This document shows positions 30,841-41,582 of a stretch of 60,000 bases of DNA, piece after piece. The stretch spans positions 32,018,867 through 32,078,866 of the forward strand of contig CAIIXF020000008.1 in the NCBI GenBank assembly GCA_903813345.2, written 5' to 3'. The DNA comes from Owenia fusiformis (taxonomy: Eukaryota; Annelida; Polychaeta; Sabellida; Oweniidae). The notes below the pieces were generated by a model that saw nothing but the letters and a program-made list of their open reading frames with translations, was not told the DNA's origin and did no database searches. Positions within the stretch are counted from its first letter, which is position 1. Each line of letters opens with the position of its first letter. The translations under genes and the position numbers were made by a program.

Positions 30841-32798
30841 CTACTCACAGCTACATCCATTATTCTTCACAAGCTCATGGAAAAAATATTTCCCTGCATC
30901 CTGTAAATCGACACCGACGGCAATCTGGATGAACCATTCTTTCTTGGTTACAAGTTTGGTAAATATATCAGTGTCATTTTCCAATATTCTCATGTGTGGA
31001 ACTTGAACAACCATCGACTGTATTCCGTTCTCTGTGTTCAGATTTCCTTCTTTCAGTGTGAGGGCTTTCACTGCTTCTTCATTCTGAAAATAAAATTGAA
31101 CTGGGAAAATAGAATGATTGGTTGAATATACAAAAGTGTCATTTTTATATTAATATTGCGCTTTTGCAAATGCATCATGGTTTGTTTAACTTTGTATTCT
31201 GTGTGATACAATTAAAATGATAACAAAAATAAAAGCCACAAGAAAAGGGTTACCTCTGGCCCTGAAGTATTATATGGACGCCCATCAGTCATGATCACAA
31301 CTACTCGCTTTCGTTCTTCTCCCGTTTTCTCATTGTACCTCTTTTCACTACCGAGGAGATCATCATCAACTCGAACCATCCTAAGCGCTTCCCACGTGAA
31401 CGTTTTACATTTTTCAGCTATTGTTCTTCTCAATGAGTACTCTTTTTTAACATCTGATAACTTCTTCAAGATCTCTTCAGCGCTGAAATACTCCCCTAAA
31501 CCAAATATCTTTGTTGCGCCATAGTCAAATCTCACAAGACCAAACTAAAATTACAATGGTCTAAGTGGCAGAGTCAGCAGAGTAAGCTATATAATTTTCA
31601 TTTCGTGCATGTCTAGTAAGTATTTTATCATAGTTATAGATTTTGAGCATTATTGAATCAGCCCAAATTATGAACTGAAATAAATAAAAAAGTCGACTGC
31701 TCAGAAAACTATTTTTACAAGTCAAAGAGGATGGCTCCCAGAGTGCAACATCGATATTCTGTCCCATATATGGAAATGTCGTGGTTCAAAATTTGAATTC
31801 AACCGCCATTTTTTCACTTCAACATTTGAATCGTGTTATTCCAAAACAAAAAATTCCATAACTCACAAGAAATAATCGAGATATTGGTATGTATCTTTTG
31901 GACTGTTCCTTTTGAATTTATAGTCGGTAATAAATTCAGAAAATAACGACATTTCGACGTTTTCATTGTTGGAAAATATCAATTGTCGATCCTGGGAGCC
32001 AATCCTCCTTGGTTACAAGTTTTCATGATATTAGTCCGATCTCCAAACAAAGGTGTGAGGTCAGCCATTACGTAATCATTCAATCAAATAAATGCAGAAA
32101 ATACTATTTAGAAACAAATTTTTAGAAGTCGTAATTAAGGTTCTATACCCTGGCTAGGTTTGGATGGACTTTTGCTCCCTTCACCACATTCTCAATTACG
32201 GTAATCATATTTATCCGATCTGGTCGTTTTACACTGCACGAACTGTCCAATGCGAAGACGATATCTGAACATATATCTGAAGTGAAAAAGAGCATACTCG
32301 CTTACTAGTTTCATTTTCAATCATTGAAAACCCTCATACCTTGGTCATCCAAGATGAAAAAGAGTACGAATCGATGGAATTCAATTTTAATTGACGAACT
32401 TGTGACATACCAAAGTATATACTTGCTCAATGCAATAGTTTTTCACCACGGACATGATGACCAAAGAGTTAAAATACTATCTTCTTTGTTTCCTCAGTTT
32501 TAGTTGAAAAAAAGTCAGAATAATTTCTGTGAAATGACCTATTAGTATCCCTGGCCATGGCAATAAACCTGCTGACGTGTCCCATCTGTGACACCGTTTC
32601 AAACGATACTTTTTTCTTTCGAAAGTTTTTACTTAATCAATATCAATTCAGATAAATTAAAAGAAACTTACATTTTTGTTCTTCCTCTTTATCACTGAGT
32701 CCGAATAGTTTCTCATAGTCCAATATCTGTACAGGATCCTTGGCATAGAGAGACCCACTGCTAAAAGACAGAACTACCAAACATAATACGAACTTCAT
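30841..32798 (-). CDS. Secreted von Willebrand A domain protein (gene B, four exons)
   Basis: Minus-strand exons 32798-32672, 32276-32149, 31544-31254 and 31083-30841 join in phases 1, 0, 0 to give 262 residues. Exon 1 encodes a signal peptide (MKFVLCLVVLSFSSGSLYA) and an acidic stretch. Exon 2 begins the VWA fold with CSDIVFALDSSCSV, whose DSSCS is the MIDAS DxSxS. Exon 3 continues FGLVRFDYGATKIF to VVVIMTDGRPYN, the third MIDAS loop. Exon 4 ends HELVKNNGCSCE. All splice sites are GT-AG. It is probably secreted and binds a ligand through a divalent metal; the length leaves room for little besides one VWA domain. Gene A, 3.9 kb downstream on the same strand, is likely a tandem paralogue that lacks the two introns interrupting this domain. 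Confidence 0.88.
31723..32011. mobile_element. MITE family B, copy 2, in VWA gene B intron 2
   Basis: It begins caaagaggatggctcccaga and ends cctgggagccaatcctcctt+g, inverted ends matching the copy at 13217. Shared interior includes atcgatattctg and ccgccattttttcac. It lies wholly within the intron between exons 2 and 3. Confidence 0.75.
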
Positions 32799-34096
32799 AT
32801 TTTATTCTTTGGCCGACCCAAATCTTGTTAATATGCTTGTCTTCTAACAAGTGAAATTCCTTTGATAAGTCTAGATGTATAATAAATGATGCATTGGTGT
32901 TCATTTACTGGCGTTTCTTGCCATGTTTAGAAGAATTTTACACTTTGCCTTAAATATATTTTCATTAAAACGTCAATGTCACTATCAATGTCACAAAACT
33001 GTAGCTTTTTATCTAATAACATTCCTTGCCTAATACCTCTCATTGAGATTGGAATCCTATCATTATACATAGAGTCATTTAGCCGCAATTTTAGAATTAG
33101 CAACAATCATAATTTGATAATTTGCTCATTACTGTCCTTCACAATTATAGAGGCATTTAAAGAAAAATAAGAAACGTGGGTACTATGCGAAAAACAACAG
33201 AACCAAGGATAAAGAACGTATTATCTGATTATCTTTGACTTATATCATTCAGTGTTTACATGATGTAGAAATCAGGCCAGAAAATAGCCTTCCTGTTAGT
33301 AGATAGAATGACACTTCAAAATAATTTAAAATATCTAGTCTACTACTTTCCTGTCGCGGAGAAAATGGCTAATTTTTTGTTTTCTAGGCGAACAATAGAA
33401 CAACACTAAACTCATATCGTTAATTGATCCGAGACACTCTAAAGAAACTAGAAATATGTTTCGAAGAGCATATTTTACTAAAAGTTTTTGATAACTAAAT
33501 CGCGTATTGATATTCTTCAAATTGATTATTTAGTATTTTCTTCAAAATTATGATATAGAGGCCGGGGTGATCGTTTTATTTTTTGTCTACCAAGCGTTCA
33601 TCTTATGACGTTTCGATGAAACTATGTTTTTCACTCTTCACTTGCACACTCGCCCTTTCAAGGTCTGAGCCTAGTATTTCAGTATCTATTCGTATGTGAG
33701 TAACTATGATTCTAAGGAAAAGTTAAAAATATGTCCCTCAAAAAATAAAGAATGAACTTTGTATCTCTTTTGTTTTATTTCATACCACGTGACGTAGAAT
33801 AAAGTCTGGTAGTGGTATACTAATCTAGTAATTGATACGCACTTTAAAACGACAAAGAATCTGTTCTGAATAAAACTTACCCTTTGTGATTTGAGTTATG
33901 ACTAACTTTTATATTATTTATTGACTATAAACGTCACATGTAGGAATCTCCTGTAGGGTTCATGTTCCATAGGTTGAATATAATGTGCCTTTATTAATTA
34001 TGAGTAAAGTTTAGTTAGTTTCTTCAGTTTTGGAGAACGAACATCGTGGGTTTCATTTTATAAGTGACATTCATAACTTAAAATAAGAACAAAAAA
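32799..34096. other. Intergenic between VWA gene B and the DUF3419 gene
   Basis: The VWA promoter should lie just above 32798, and DNA up to 34096 is shared upstream space of two divergent genes. No coding or element signal was seen. Confidence 0.4.
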
Positions 34097-34627
34097 ACAA
34101 AGAGGCGTGTAGGTTATTGCAAAAAAATCAGACCGTTATCTCTTGGATTATGAATATTTTCTGATCATTTTCAGAGCAATTCAATGGCATTCATTATCTC
34201 CAAAAAAGTATACACAATGATTTAATCGGACTAAGTGATATCAGTATATTGAAGGTGCGATCAACCTGCAGTCAATATGTTTCAATGACGTTGACCTCTT
34301 TTTTACAATGATAAATGCAAATTACAATTCTTTATTTTCGATGTATCAATAAGTTTCGAGAAATCCACATTTCCGTTTAGGAAATAAACACATTAAACAT
34401 GCATTAAACATTAGAATGAAAGGTTGCCTTTTTCGTGAAAAGTAGGTCAACATTTTTAAAAAGTAGTCTGATTAACTTAATTATCATTATGTACTAGTGT
34501 ATACTTTTCTTGGAGATATAATGATGGATCTAAAAGATACATGTTCACCTTTATTAATGGTCAGAAAATATTCATAATCCAAGATATTATAACCTGAAAT
34601 TGTTTACTTCAACCTACGTGACTCTGA
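34097..34627. mobile_element. Fold-back MITE family A, copy 3 (shortened)
   Basis: It begins acaaagaggcgtgtaggtta and ends near caacctacgtgactctg, with internal matches to copies 1 and 2 (ttctgatcat, aaatattcataatcc, aggtcaacattttt). About 190 bp shorter and more diverged. It ends about 80 bp before the start codon of the DUF3419 gene. Confidence 0.65.
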
Positions 34628-34707
34628 GATAGTAGACAGGTCGGACGGCCGTTGAGACAGCGACGTCGATTATCTCACAGCAGCCCCCTTCATATCAGAC
34701 GTACAAC

Positions 34708-37202
34708 ATGACTTCGACAGTATTGTTGAAAAGATGTGTGGTAGGCTTAACGAAATCAACAATGCCTCGAATGATGCAACCACAAACTGCCGCAATTGTG
34801 AACCAAACATTTGATACTAGATATAGTTACAAATCTTGCTACGAAAAACTCAAAGTTGGAGTTCAACAAGAACTACTCTTCAGCCAGGTATGTTGTCATG
34901 GAATTCTATCGGACTTGGGCCTTACTCAAAGAGCATTTCTGTACTGTGGTTCATGCCCTCCAGCCCATGAAACGCTGAGCAGATTAGGCAAGTTGTCAAT
35001 ATTACAGATCAAATATACCAACCTTCCTTGTTTTTGATTCAAATACACCAAAAGTCTTAGCCCATATGCACATGCCTGTTTATGGACATGTCATTTCTTC
35101 TACAAGCTAAGGATTCTGACCTTATTTAGATATAATATGATTATTTTCACTTTTAGAATTACATCGACATGGAAAAGGTGAACAAATTGATGCAAATCAG
35201 AGCTGGTCATAAAATTCTAACCATCGCAGGAAATGGAACACACGCTCTTTCTAAGCTACTTGCAGACCCTGAACAAGTCATTGCGTTAGATGTAGACGCT
35301 CCTGCACTTCACATGGCTAAGTTACAGGCAACGGGGATGGAACTACTTTCGAGAAATGAGTTCTGCTCACTGATAGGTATAAATAGAAGGACCGTCCCTC
35401 CAAATGAAAGACTGAAAATCTATGAACATATTAGACTTGCTCTGGAGCCTGAAACGGCTGCCTTTTGGGACCTATCATTGAACTACATTAAAGATGGTCT
35501 TCTTTATTGCGGAGTAATCGATCAAACTGTGACTGCGTTCTCTGATTCAGTACTTCCCCTGATTCATGATAACTCGACGATCCAGGAGTACCTTGCGTTA
35601 GGCAATGACATGAACGAGCAAATCAGATATCATGAGGAAATTTGGAATTCAGAGATATGGCGAAAGGAGTACATGATCATGCGAAATAAAAATATGTCCA
35701 CGGTCAGTGGTCCGATGGAAGATATCAATTATGGTTTGGCGTGTTTGCGCCAGTATGACAGAGTAATACGACACGTTCCAAATAACAAAAACGTGTTTTT
35801 GGAAACACTCCTTACAGGCGATATAACTGGAAAATGTATGGCTGGCCATCTGAACCAATGTATCGTCATACTTTAAACGCCGTAAAAACGATTTTATACG
35901 CCGTAAAGAATTACTTTTAACGCCGTTAAAAACGATTTTGTACGCCGTCAAAATTGATTTTTTTACGGCGTCAAAAATAATTATGTACGCGTAAAAAGTC
36001 ATTTTGAACGGCGTCAAAAATAATTTTTAACGCCGTAAAAACGATTTTATACGCCGTAAAGAATTAATTTTTACGCCGTTAAAAACGATTTTGTACGCCG
36101 TTAAAAAGTATAGCTGGCAGCCAATTAAAACCAGCGTTACAATCTGGTATTCATTGAACAAACGAACGTGTATGTTCGACATACTTACCGACTGATTGAT
36201 ATAAATCCAAAACCCTATTTTTCTGTCACTGTACATGTCACATTTATCATTTATATTGGAATTTTTATTTGCCAGACGCATTTGGTTGTATGCAAATCTC
36301 GGGAATTTGATAAACATCTAGTTTTCATTGTTTAAACATTTTTTCGCAAATGATTAACAATGTTCTGTACGTTCGCAATTTCAAAAGGCGTAAAAAATCA
36401 GTTTTGACGGCGTAAAAAATAATTTTTAACGGCGTAAAAAGTAATTTTAACGGCGTAAAAAGTAATTTTTAACGGCGTAAAAAATAATTTTTAACGGCGT
36501 AAAAAAGATTTTTAACGGCGTAAAAAATAATTTCTAACGGCGTAAAAAATAATTTCTAACGGCGTAAAAATAGGTTTTGACGGCGTACAAAATCGTTTTT
36601 AACGGCGTAAAAAGTAATTCTTTACGGCGTATACAATCGTTTTTAAGGCGTTAAAAATTATTTTTGACGCCGTTCAAAATGAATTTTAACGGCGTAAAAA
36701 ATCGTTTTTAACGGCGTAAAAGTAATTCTTTACGGCGTATAAAATCGTTTTTACGGCGTTAAAAGTAGATTTTACGGCGTTAAAAGTATGACGATACATT
36801 GGTCCAGATGGCCAGCGTTAAAAATGTCAGCTGCACGCATACTTGAGAGACGTTAACTATGAATTCATCAAAGAGAGACTTGATAAAATAACTTGGATCA
36901 AGGCAGATGTAGAACAATACATAAAGGACAGCGCATTTGCATGCAAAACGAAAGGTCCAAAATTTGACGGCATAAACTTTTCAACTGCTCCTCTATACAT
37001 GTTTAGGGCACCAGATAAATTAAAAACCATGATGGAGGGAGCAGCGAAAATATGCAAGCCGGGTTCGAAGCTTGTTTATTACGCATTGGAAGAATTTACG
37101 ATTGTCTTCCCAGATGAGATTACTGGTGACATGATAACATATAATGGCCAGGATAATACTTATTGTTTATTTTATGTACCAACAGTTGCAACGGTCATAT
37201 AA
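34708..37202 (+). CDS. DUF3419/BtaA-like SAM-dependent aminocarboxypropyl transferase, exon 2 broken by an insertion
   Basis: Exons: 34708-34887 (60 codons, donor gtatgt) and 35157 onward (acceptor ttttag), phase 0. The N-terminus reads YEKLKVGVQQELLFSQ, then NYIDMEKVNKLMQIRAGHKI, and a SAM-binding loop (ILTIAGNGTHALSKLLAD, VIALDVDAPALHMAKLQ). This matches the DUF3419 family, whose characterised member BtaA moves the 3-amino-3-carboxypropyl group of SAM onto diacylglycerol in betaine-lipid synthesis. At 35837 a 983-bp element flanked by AAAATGT interrupts the frame; the frame resumes at 36828 (QLHAYLRDVNYEFIKE) and ends at 37202. Without element and one repeat the exon is in frame and the protein about 411 residues, close to BtaA length. 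As it stands translation ends at 35876 inside the element. Substrate in animals is inferred only. Confidence 0.78.
34888..35156 (+). other. Intron 1 of the DUF3419 gene
   Basis: A 269-bp intron between gtatgt and ttttag, phase 0, A+T rich and without inserted elements. Confidence 0.75.
35838..36820. mobile_element. Fold-back hairpin element family C, copy 2, inserted in a coding exon
   Basis: The left end (ATGGCTGGCCATCTGAACCA, then atgtatcgtcatactt) is mirrored at the right (…ggtccagatggccagc). AAAATGT flanks it at 35831-35837 and 36821-36827. The interior is dozens of acgccgta/tacggcgt words about 20 bp apart, oriented one way in the left arm and the other way in the right arm, around a roughly 250-bp unique centre (36110-36380). 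The termini share TATGGCTGGCCA with the element at 15139. No ORF of its own. Confidence 0.9.
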
Positions 37203-37406
37203 ACAAGTCAAACAATATAGTACACTTAGATCTGCTTCCAGTATACAGTAAACTGTTTAGAGGAATACAAAATGTGAATTTATAATGACAGAGCTAAGAT
37301 TTTTCCTCATTTTTCGTCATCATCATTTTTGTATTTTCATCATCATCATTTGGACGCAATGGTCCTCGCCAGTTAAAACCGTCTCCTCATTGTAGTCCCC
37401 TACCAG

Positions 37407-37750
37407 GCCAACAGATAAATTGAAAACCATTGATGGAGGGTGTAGCGAAATTTTGCAAGCTGGGTTCGAAGCTTGTGTTTTACGCATTGGAAGAATTTAC
37501 GATTGCCTTCCTAGGTGAGATTACTCACGGTGTTTATAGCATGACGGTTACGTCAAGGCAATTTGCAAAATTTTGCGGTAACGATAACAAAAAATGGCGG
37601 ATGGGAAAGACAGCCTGTCCTCTTTCTCGTAGGCACGATTTACAGATAAGATTTCGTTTTCAACTAGTTCTATTCGGTGACGTATGGATGGTTATAAAGA
37701 CAAGGTCAAATCTGCCAGGTGGTTTACTAGAAGCAGAATATAAGCTTTAA
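37407..37750 (+). pseudogene. Partial duplicate of the DUF3419 gene 3' end
   Basis: From about 37407 the sequence repeats 37010-37125 (gataaattgaaaacc, ggttcgaagcttgt, tacgcattggaagaatttac) with point changes and small indels, one causing a frameshift early on. After the shared part it continues open as EITHGVYSMTVTSRQFAKFC to LFGDVWMVIKTRSNLPGGLL and a stop at 37750. It may be a decayed tandem copy, or the tail LFGDVWMVIK may be the original C-terminus and the copy at 37010 the newer one. Confidence 0.55.
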
Positions 37751-38050
37751 ACTTACCGATCGCGACTGCGATATCCAAGTTCATAATTTTTAGTCCATCC
37801 TCGTGTTTTCTCAGTATATGTGCCTCAGAGTCACTCAAACTATTTACTATAAGTAAACTGTGGATAAACAAGCCATAAAATGACAAATCCAGAACAGGAA
37901 CGTGGTGTATATTGTAAATAATAAGGTTTTAAACGCAATGTTATAATGGGTAAGAATGGAATATTGAATTCCATATTCCATATAAACAAGTCAGACAACA
38001 CAAAATCTCTAAATTCCATGGATCCAGTGTACATAACAAATAAAAGGTTG

Positions 38051-38123
38051 CGAGAGCACCAGGACTCGAACCTGAAATCTTCTGTTCCGTAGACAGACGC
38101 GTTATCCATTGCGCCATGCGCCC
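38051..38123 (-). tRNA. trnR-ACG: tRNA-Arg(ACG), copy 1, slightly decayed
   Basis: Reading the minus strand gives gggcgcatggcgcaatgg, D-arm gataacgc, anticodon stem tctgt/acaga with loop ctacgga (anticodon ACG), and the ttcgagt T-loop. Compared with copies 2 and 3 it has changes in the 3' acceptor strand (one mismatch) and T-stem (one G-T pair), so it may be a pseudogene. Confidence 0.8.
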
Positions 38124-38493
38124 GTTCGTGGGTCCTTATCTGTAGATCTATCTTTCTCGACGTTTTTTGTATACCAGGATAAATCAAAATCTAATTTAAA
38201 TTAGAATTATTTAAATTTTTACAAATAATATACTAAACAAACAAATAAACAAAGATAGTCACGGTTGGGTTAAGTTTAATGTTTGTAAATTAAAATCACA
38301 AATTGTGGTTCTATTATTCCAAATGATATACTGACTATACCATACGAACTGTAAACATTTTCGGAAAAGATTCACCGGGTTAACTGCAGTAAAATCTTGG
38401 GGGCCCCCTCTTGGCTATTTACGTTTTAGAAAAACTATGTTGTGTACGAAAAACGTCGAAAATGATAGATGTATCAGCTTAGTGTACATAAAT

Positions 38494-38566
38494 GGGCGCA
38501 TGGCGCAATGGATAACGCGTCTGTCTACGGAACAGAAGATTCCAGGTTCGAGTCCTGGTGCGCTCG
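38494..38566 (+). tRNA. trnR-ACG: tRNA-Arg(ACG), copy 2
   Basis: A 73-nt cloverleaf: acceptor gggcgca/tgcgctc with discriminator g, D-arm, anticodon arm tctgt-ctacgga-acaga (ACG), T-arm ccagg-ttcgagt-cctgg. A-box (tggcgcaatgg) and B-box (ggttcgagtcc) promoters are intact. No intron. ACG becomes ICG and reads CGU, CGC and CGA. Confidence 0.95.
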
Positions 38567-39005
38567 TAACGTTTTTGTTATGTTTCGTTGCAAAGCAAGA
38601 CCTACTGAAAAATGATTCTAGCAAAACTGTCCAATATTTATCTTGTTGAAAGCCCATGGTTTACACCACCATTTTCAAGACGTCTTGCAAAATATAATTG
38701 AGTTTACACCTGTTTTTCTAAAACGTCTTAGAGATATGAAGGTATACATGTAAAATGAAAAGGCAGTTCAGTACTCACTGGTACTCACCTAGTTACGCTG
38801 ACCGTGACAAGATGGATGAACTTCCGGGCTTCGTTTTCGGTAAGTTGTTTTTATTTCTCGATTCTTCACCACTTTAAGTCAAGTTTTGGACAATAAATTG
38901 GCTCATTTTGAACAAGTGTCAAAAAAGTAGATAAATATTGGACAGTTTTGCTAGAATCCATTTTCAGTAGGTCTTGCTTTGTAACGAAACATAACAAAAG
39001 TGTTA

Positions 39006-39078
39006 CGAGCGCACCAGGACTCGAACCTGGAATCTTCTGTTCCGTAGACAGACGCGTTATCCATTGCGCCATGCGCCC
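39006..39078 (-). tRNA. trnR-ACG: tRNA-Arg(ACG), copy 3
   Basis: On the minus strand this is identical to copy 2 over the 73-nt tRNA. Flanks are also shared: about 60 bp upstream (aaaaacgtcgagaatgatag type) and 100 bp downstream (cttttgttatgtttcgtt), so the copy arose by an inverted segmental duplication. Confidence 0.95.
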
Positions 39079-39425
39079 ATTTATGAATACATAGCTAATA
39101 AATCTATCATTCTCGACGTTTTTCGTATACACTATACAGTACAGGAAAAATAAAGAAAAACTAGTTCAAATTAGAATTAATTCAATTGTTACAATCATAT
39201 ACCAAACAAACTTATAAACAAAGATAGTAACGGATGCTAAAAGATTGATGTTGGTCAAAAAATATGGTTTTACTATTCCAAATGTGATAGCAATCGCCTG
39301 GGAAGCGATGGTTCGTGGGTTCAATACCTACTAGTATAGGTTGGACTGACTTTTTTACAACAGCCCTTAGTGCAGGATTTAGTTCTGTGTTTTCATGAAC
39401 CAATACTAACTGTATCATTGAGGGG

Positions 39426-40900
39426 TGTTACGCGGTATATGGCATACATTTATGGTTGCGCAGTATTTGTGATACAAATTAATATGGCATACTCAACTGC
39501 GCTATCTGACATATTCCGCAAGAGAGCATGGCATATTCAGCATAAAAATATGATGTAGTGAATACCTCGTATTCACCTGCGTAGTATGACATATTCACTC
39601 GAAGAATATGGGATGTACTGCACGGTGAACGCCTTACAAAATTGCCTCGATTTGATTGATTTAGAGAATCAACACTAAATGTAAAACTATAATGATTTAC
39701 CATTGTTTTTATCGCTTCGAACGCTTAACTATGAATCCTGGAGTGATTGAGTAAGTTTATTACGTGTGATAGGTAAACGATACTTCTGAAAGTAGGGAGT
39801 TTAAGATTAGCGTAAATAACCCATTTACCTATACCTATACGTAGTTTGTTATTACACTAAGCGGTATTTTACCTAAGTTACAGAAGATAAGTAATTCGAA
39901 AACGCATGTTTTTATCCAACAAATTATGTCATTTCTAGATCAAATATCATCCATTAAACTTTAAAATTGTAACAACAAACAAATCTCATTCGATCTGCAT
40001 AGAAATTAAGTGGTCGAACACATTCATTGATGCGATAAACGATGCCATGTGATGATGCATGAAATTGTTGAATTTACACATTCTTCATCAGTTTTGCTCA
40101 TTGTAAATGTAGAAATCAGCCATTATCTCGTGGTCTTAATTGTTTAACTTTACTATTTGGTCACTCTCATTGCTGGATCATGCTAGAAATTTAATATTTC
40201 GTCTTAAGTCACTGCCCCATTAAAGGGCCCACAAGCAACACCCCCTCCCAACTACAGCAGCTACACCACACTCTCTCTGAAGTATATAACAGTTCTTGGA
40301 GGTGACATGTACTGGTATGTCATATAACCCATAGCATGGTTTTCATTCTAACATTAGGATGTTAATTTTATCATAAATTGCAGCATACGGTTTCGTAGCC
40401 CTTTACGTTAATCTTAAACTCATTTTGCAATACGCATTACCTATTATACGTATCCGTAACAAACATATGGATATGGATAGGTACACGTATATTTTTACGC
40501 TAATCTTAACCTCTTAACCTGATTTGGTTGTAAAAGTCACTCATAAGCTTCACGAACGTAGGTTCGTTTATTTATGTGTAATAATGTTTCACTTCAAGGA
40601 AGTGTGTTTTTGCATGTAACACATATATCAAACAATACAGGTACCACTGATGTATGTTATTCAATAAGTTCATATATTCAATGCACTGACCTGTTGATTC
40701 AGTAATCATTATAATGATTTATAGACTTTAACCCGTTCGTTGAATCGATGTTATTAGACAATTGCGTACTTCCGTATCGCGTTCTCGTGGGTTAATGTGT
40801 ATGCCATATACCGCAGGTGTATCTGTCATACACCGCAAGTGAATATGCCATATTCGTTGCGGAATATGACATACATTTGTATCGTGTTTACAGCGTAACA
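39426..40900. mobile_element. Fold-back element with TGTTACGC termini
   Basis: TGTTACGCGGTATATGGCAT at the left corresponds in mirror to a diverged gcgtaaca end near 40893-40900. Arms share atatggcatac, ttccgca and atgacata words; further inside, taagattagcgtaaa near 39802 mirrors tttacgctaatctta near 40495. About 1.5 kb, no transposase. Confidence 0.6.
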
Positions 40901-41582
40901 AGGGGGAAAGACCACGTGATATCATGAACACGATGCCCATGTCAAGCAGCGTGCCTACTACGGCACGCAGTTTGAAACTCTGACAAACTGCGCGCATATT
41001 TCAAAATGTGAGACGGGGAGGACACGACTCCCAAAAAGAGCCAAAATACGAAAAATACAAGGTTAGTCTCGTTCTAAAGATAGTACCATTCTGTGAAGAT
41101 GAACTTAATTTACTCATAGTACTCAATGTTTTTGCCGATGTAAACCTAGTTATCTCAATATAAGGGTCTTAAGTAACTTCTGTGTTCAAAATTGACAGGG
41201 TAAAGTTATATCTATGTCTTTTTATCGTCATTTGCCGTTTATTCAGCCATTGTGTCTGTGTATGCTAGAATATATAGGATCACTCCATCTGATTAAAACA
41301 GCAAAGTTTGTGTTCAAAACGATAATACGCCATAAACGTGATTTAAACATTTTTCTTGTCAAACTGCGCGCCTATATTTACATGTATTTTCCAAACTGCG
41401 TGCCTAATAGAGGAATACCAGCTAAAATAATGTTTATCTAGGGGGTTTCTTTGCGGGAGATAATAAAAATAGATGTTAGTCTTAATGAAATATCCAAACT
41501 TAAATATATTTTGACACTGGTCCATGATCGTTGAATGACCCCTCTGCACTAATTAGTGCACCTTTAAAATGTAGATCTACAC
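40901..41582. other. Intergenic, no gene seen
   Basis: Two similar phrases (caaactgcgcgc at 40983 and 41359, ccaaactgcgtgcc at 41391) recur, hinting at a short dispersed repeat. No coding signal. Confidence 0.35.

Larger units (their letters stand above)
38041..39285. repeat. Duplicated segments carrying the tRNA-Arg genes
   Basis: Three related blocks: about 38041-38320 and 38996-39285 in direct orientation (sharing accaaacaaa/aaacaaagatagt and tattccaaatg), and about 38425-38645 inverted, matching 38900-39125. The spacer near 38650-38870 is unrelated. Confidence 0.75.

Noticed and set aside
31561-31767. Minus-strand open frame in the VWA gene B intron
   Set aside because: It overlaps the MITE family B end and has no domain; the flanking splice sites already define the intron.
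35836-36830. The exon-inserted element as a newly created intron
   Set aside because: A gtatgg donor at the left border and tgtcag acceptor at the right exist, but joining them leaves one extra base and shifts the frame; acceptors inside the right end lead into a taa in the needed frame.
38437-39132. Open frames overlapping the tRNA genes (NGRMAQWITRLSTEQKIPGSSPGA)
   Set aside because: This peptide is the translation of a tRNA-Arg sequence; a common false ORF.
39282-39335. tRNA-like stretch (atcgc-ctgggaa-gcgat arm, then gttcgtgggttcaat)
   Set aside because: The anticodon-like arm and a T-loop-like motif are present, but acceptor and D-arms do not pair and GGG would be an unusual animal anticodon; at best the head of a tRNA-derived SINE.
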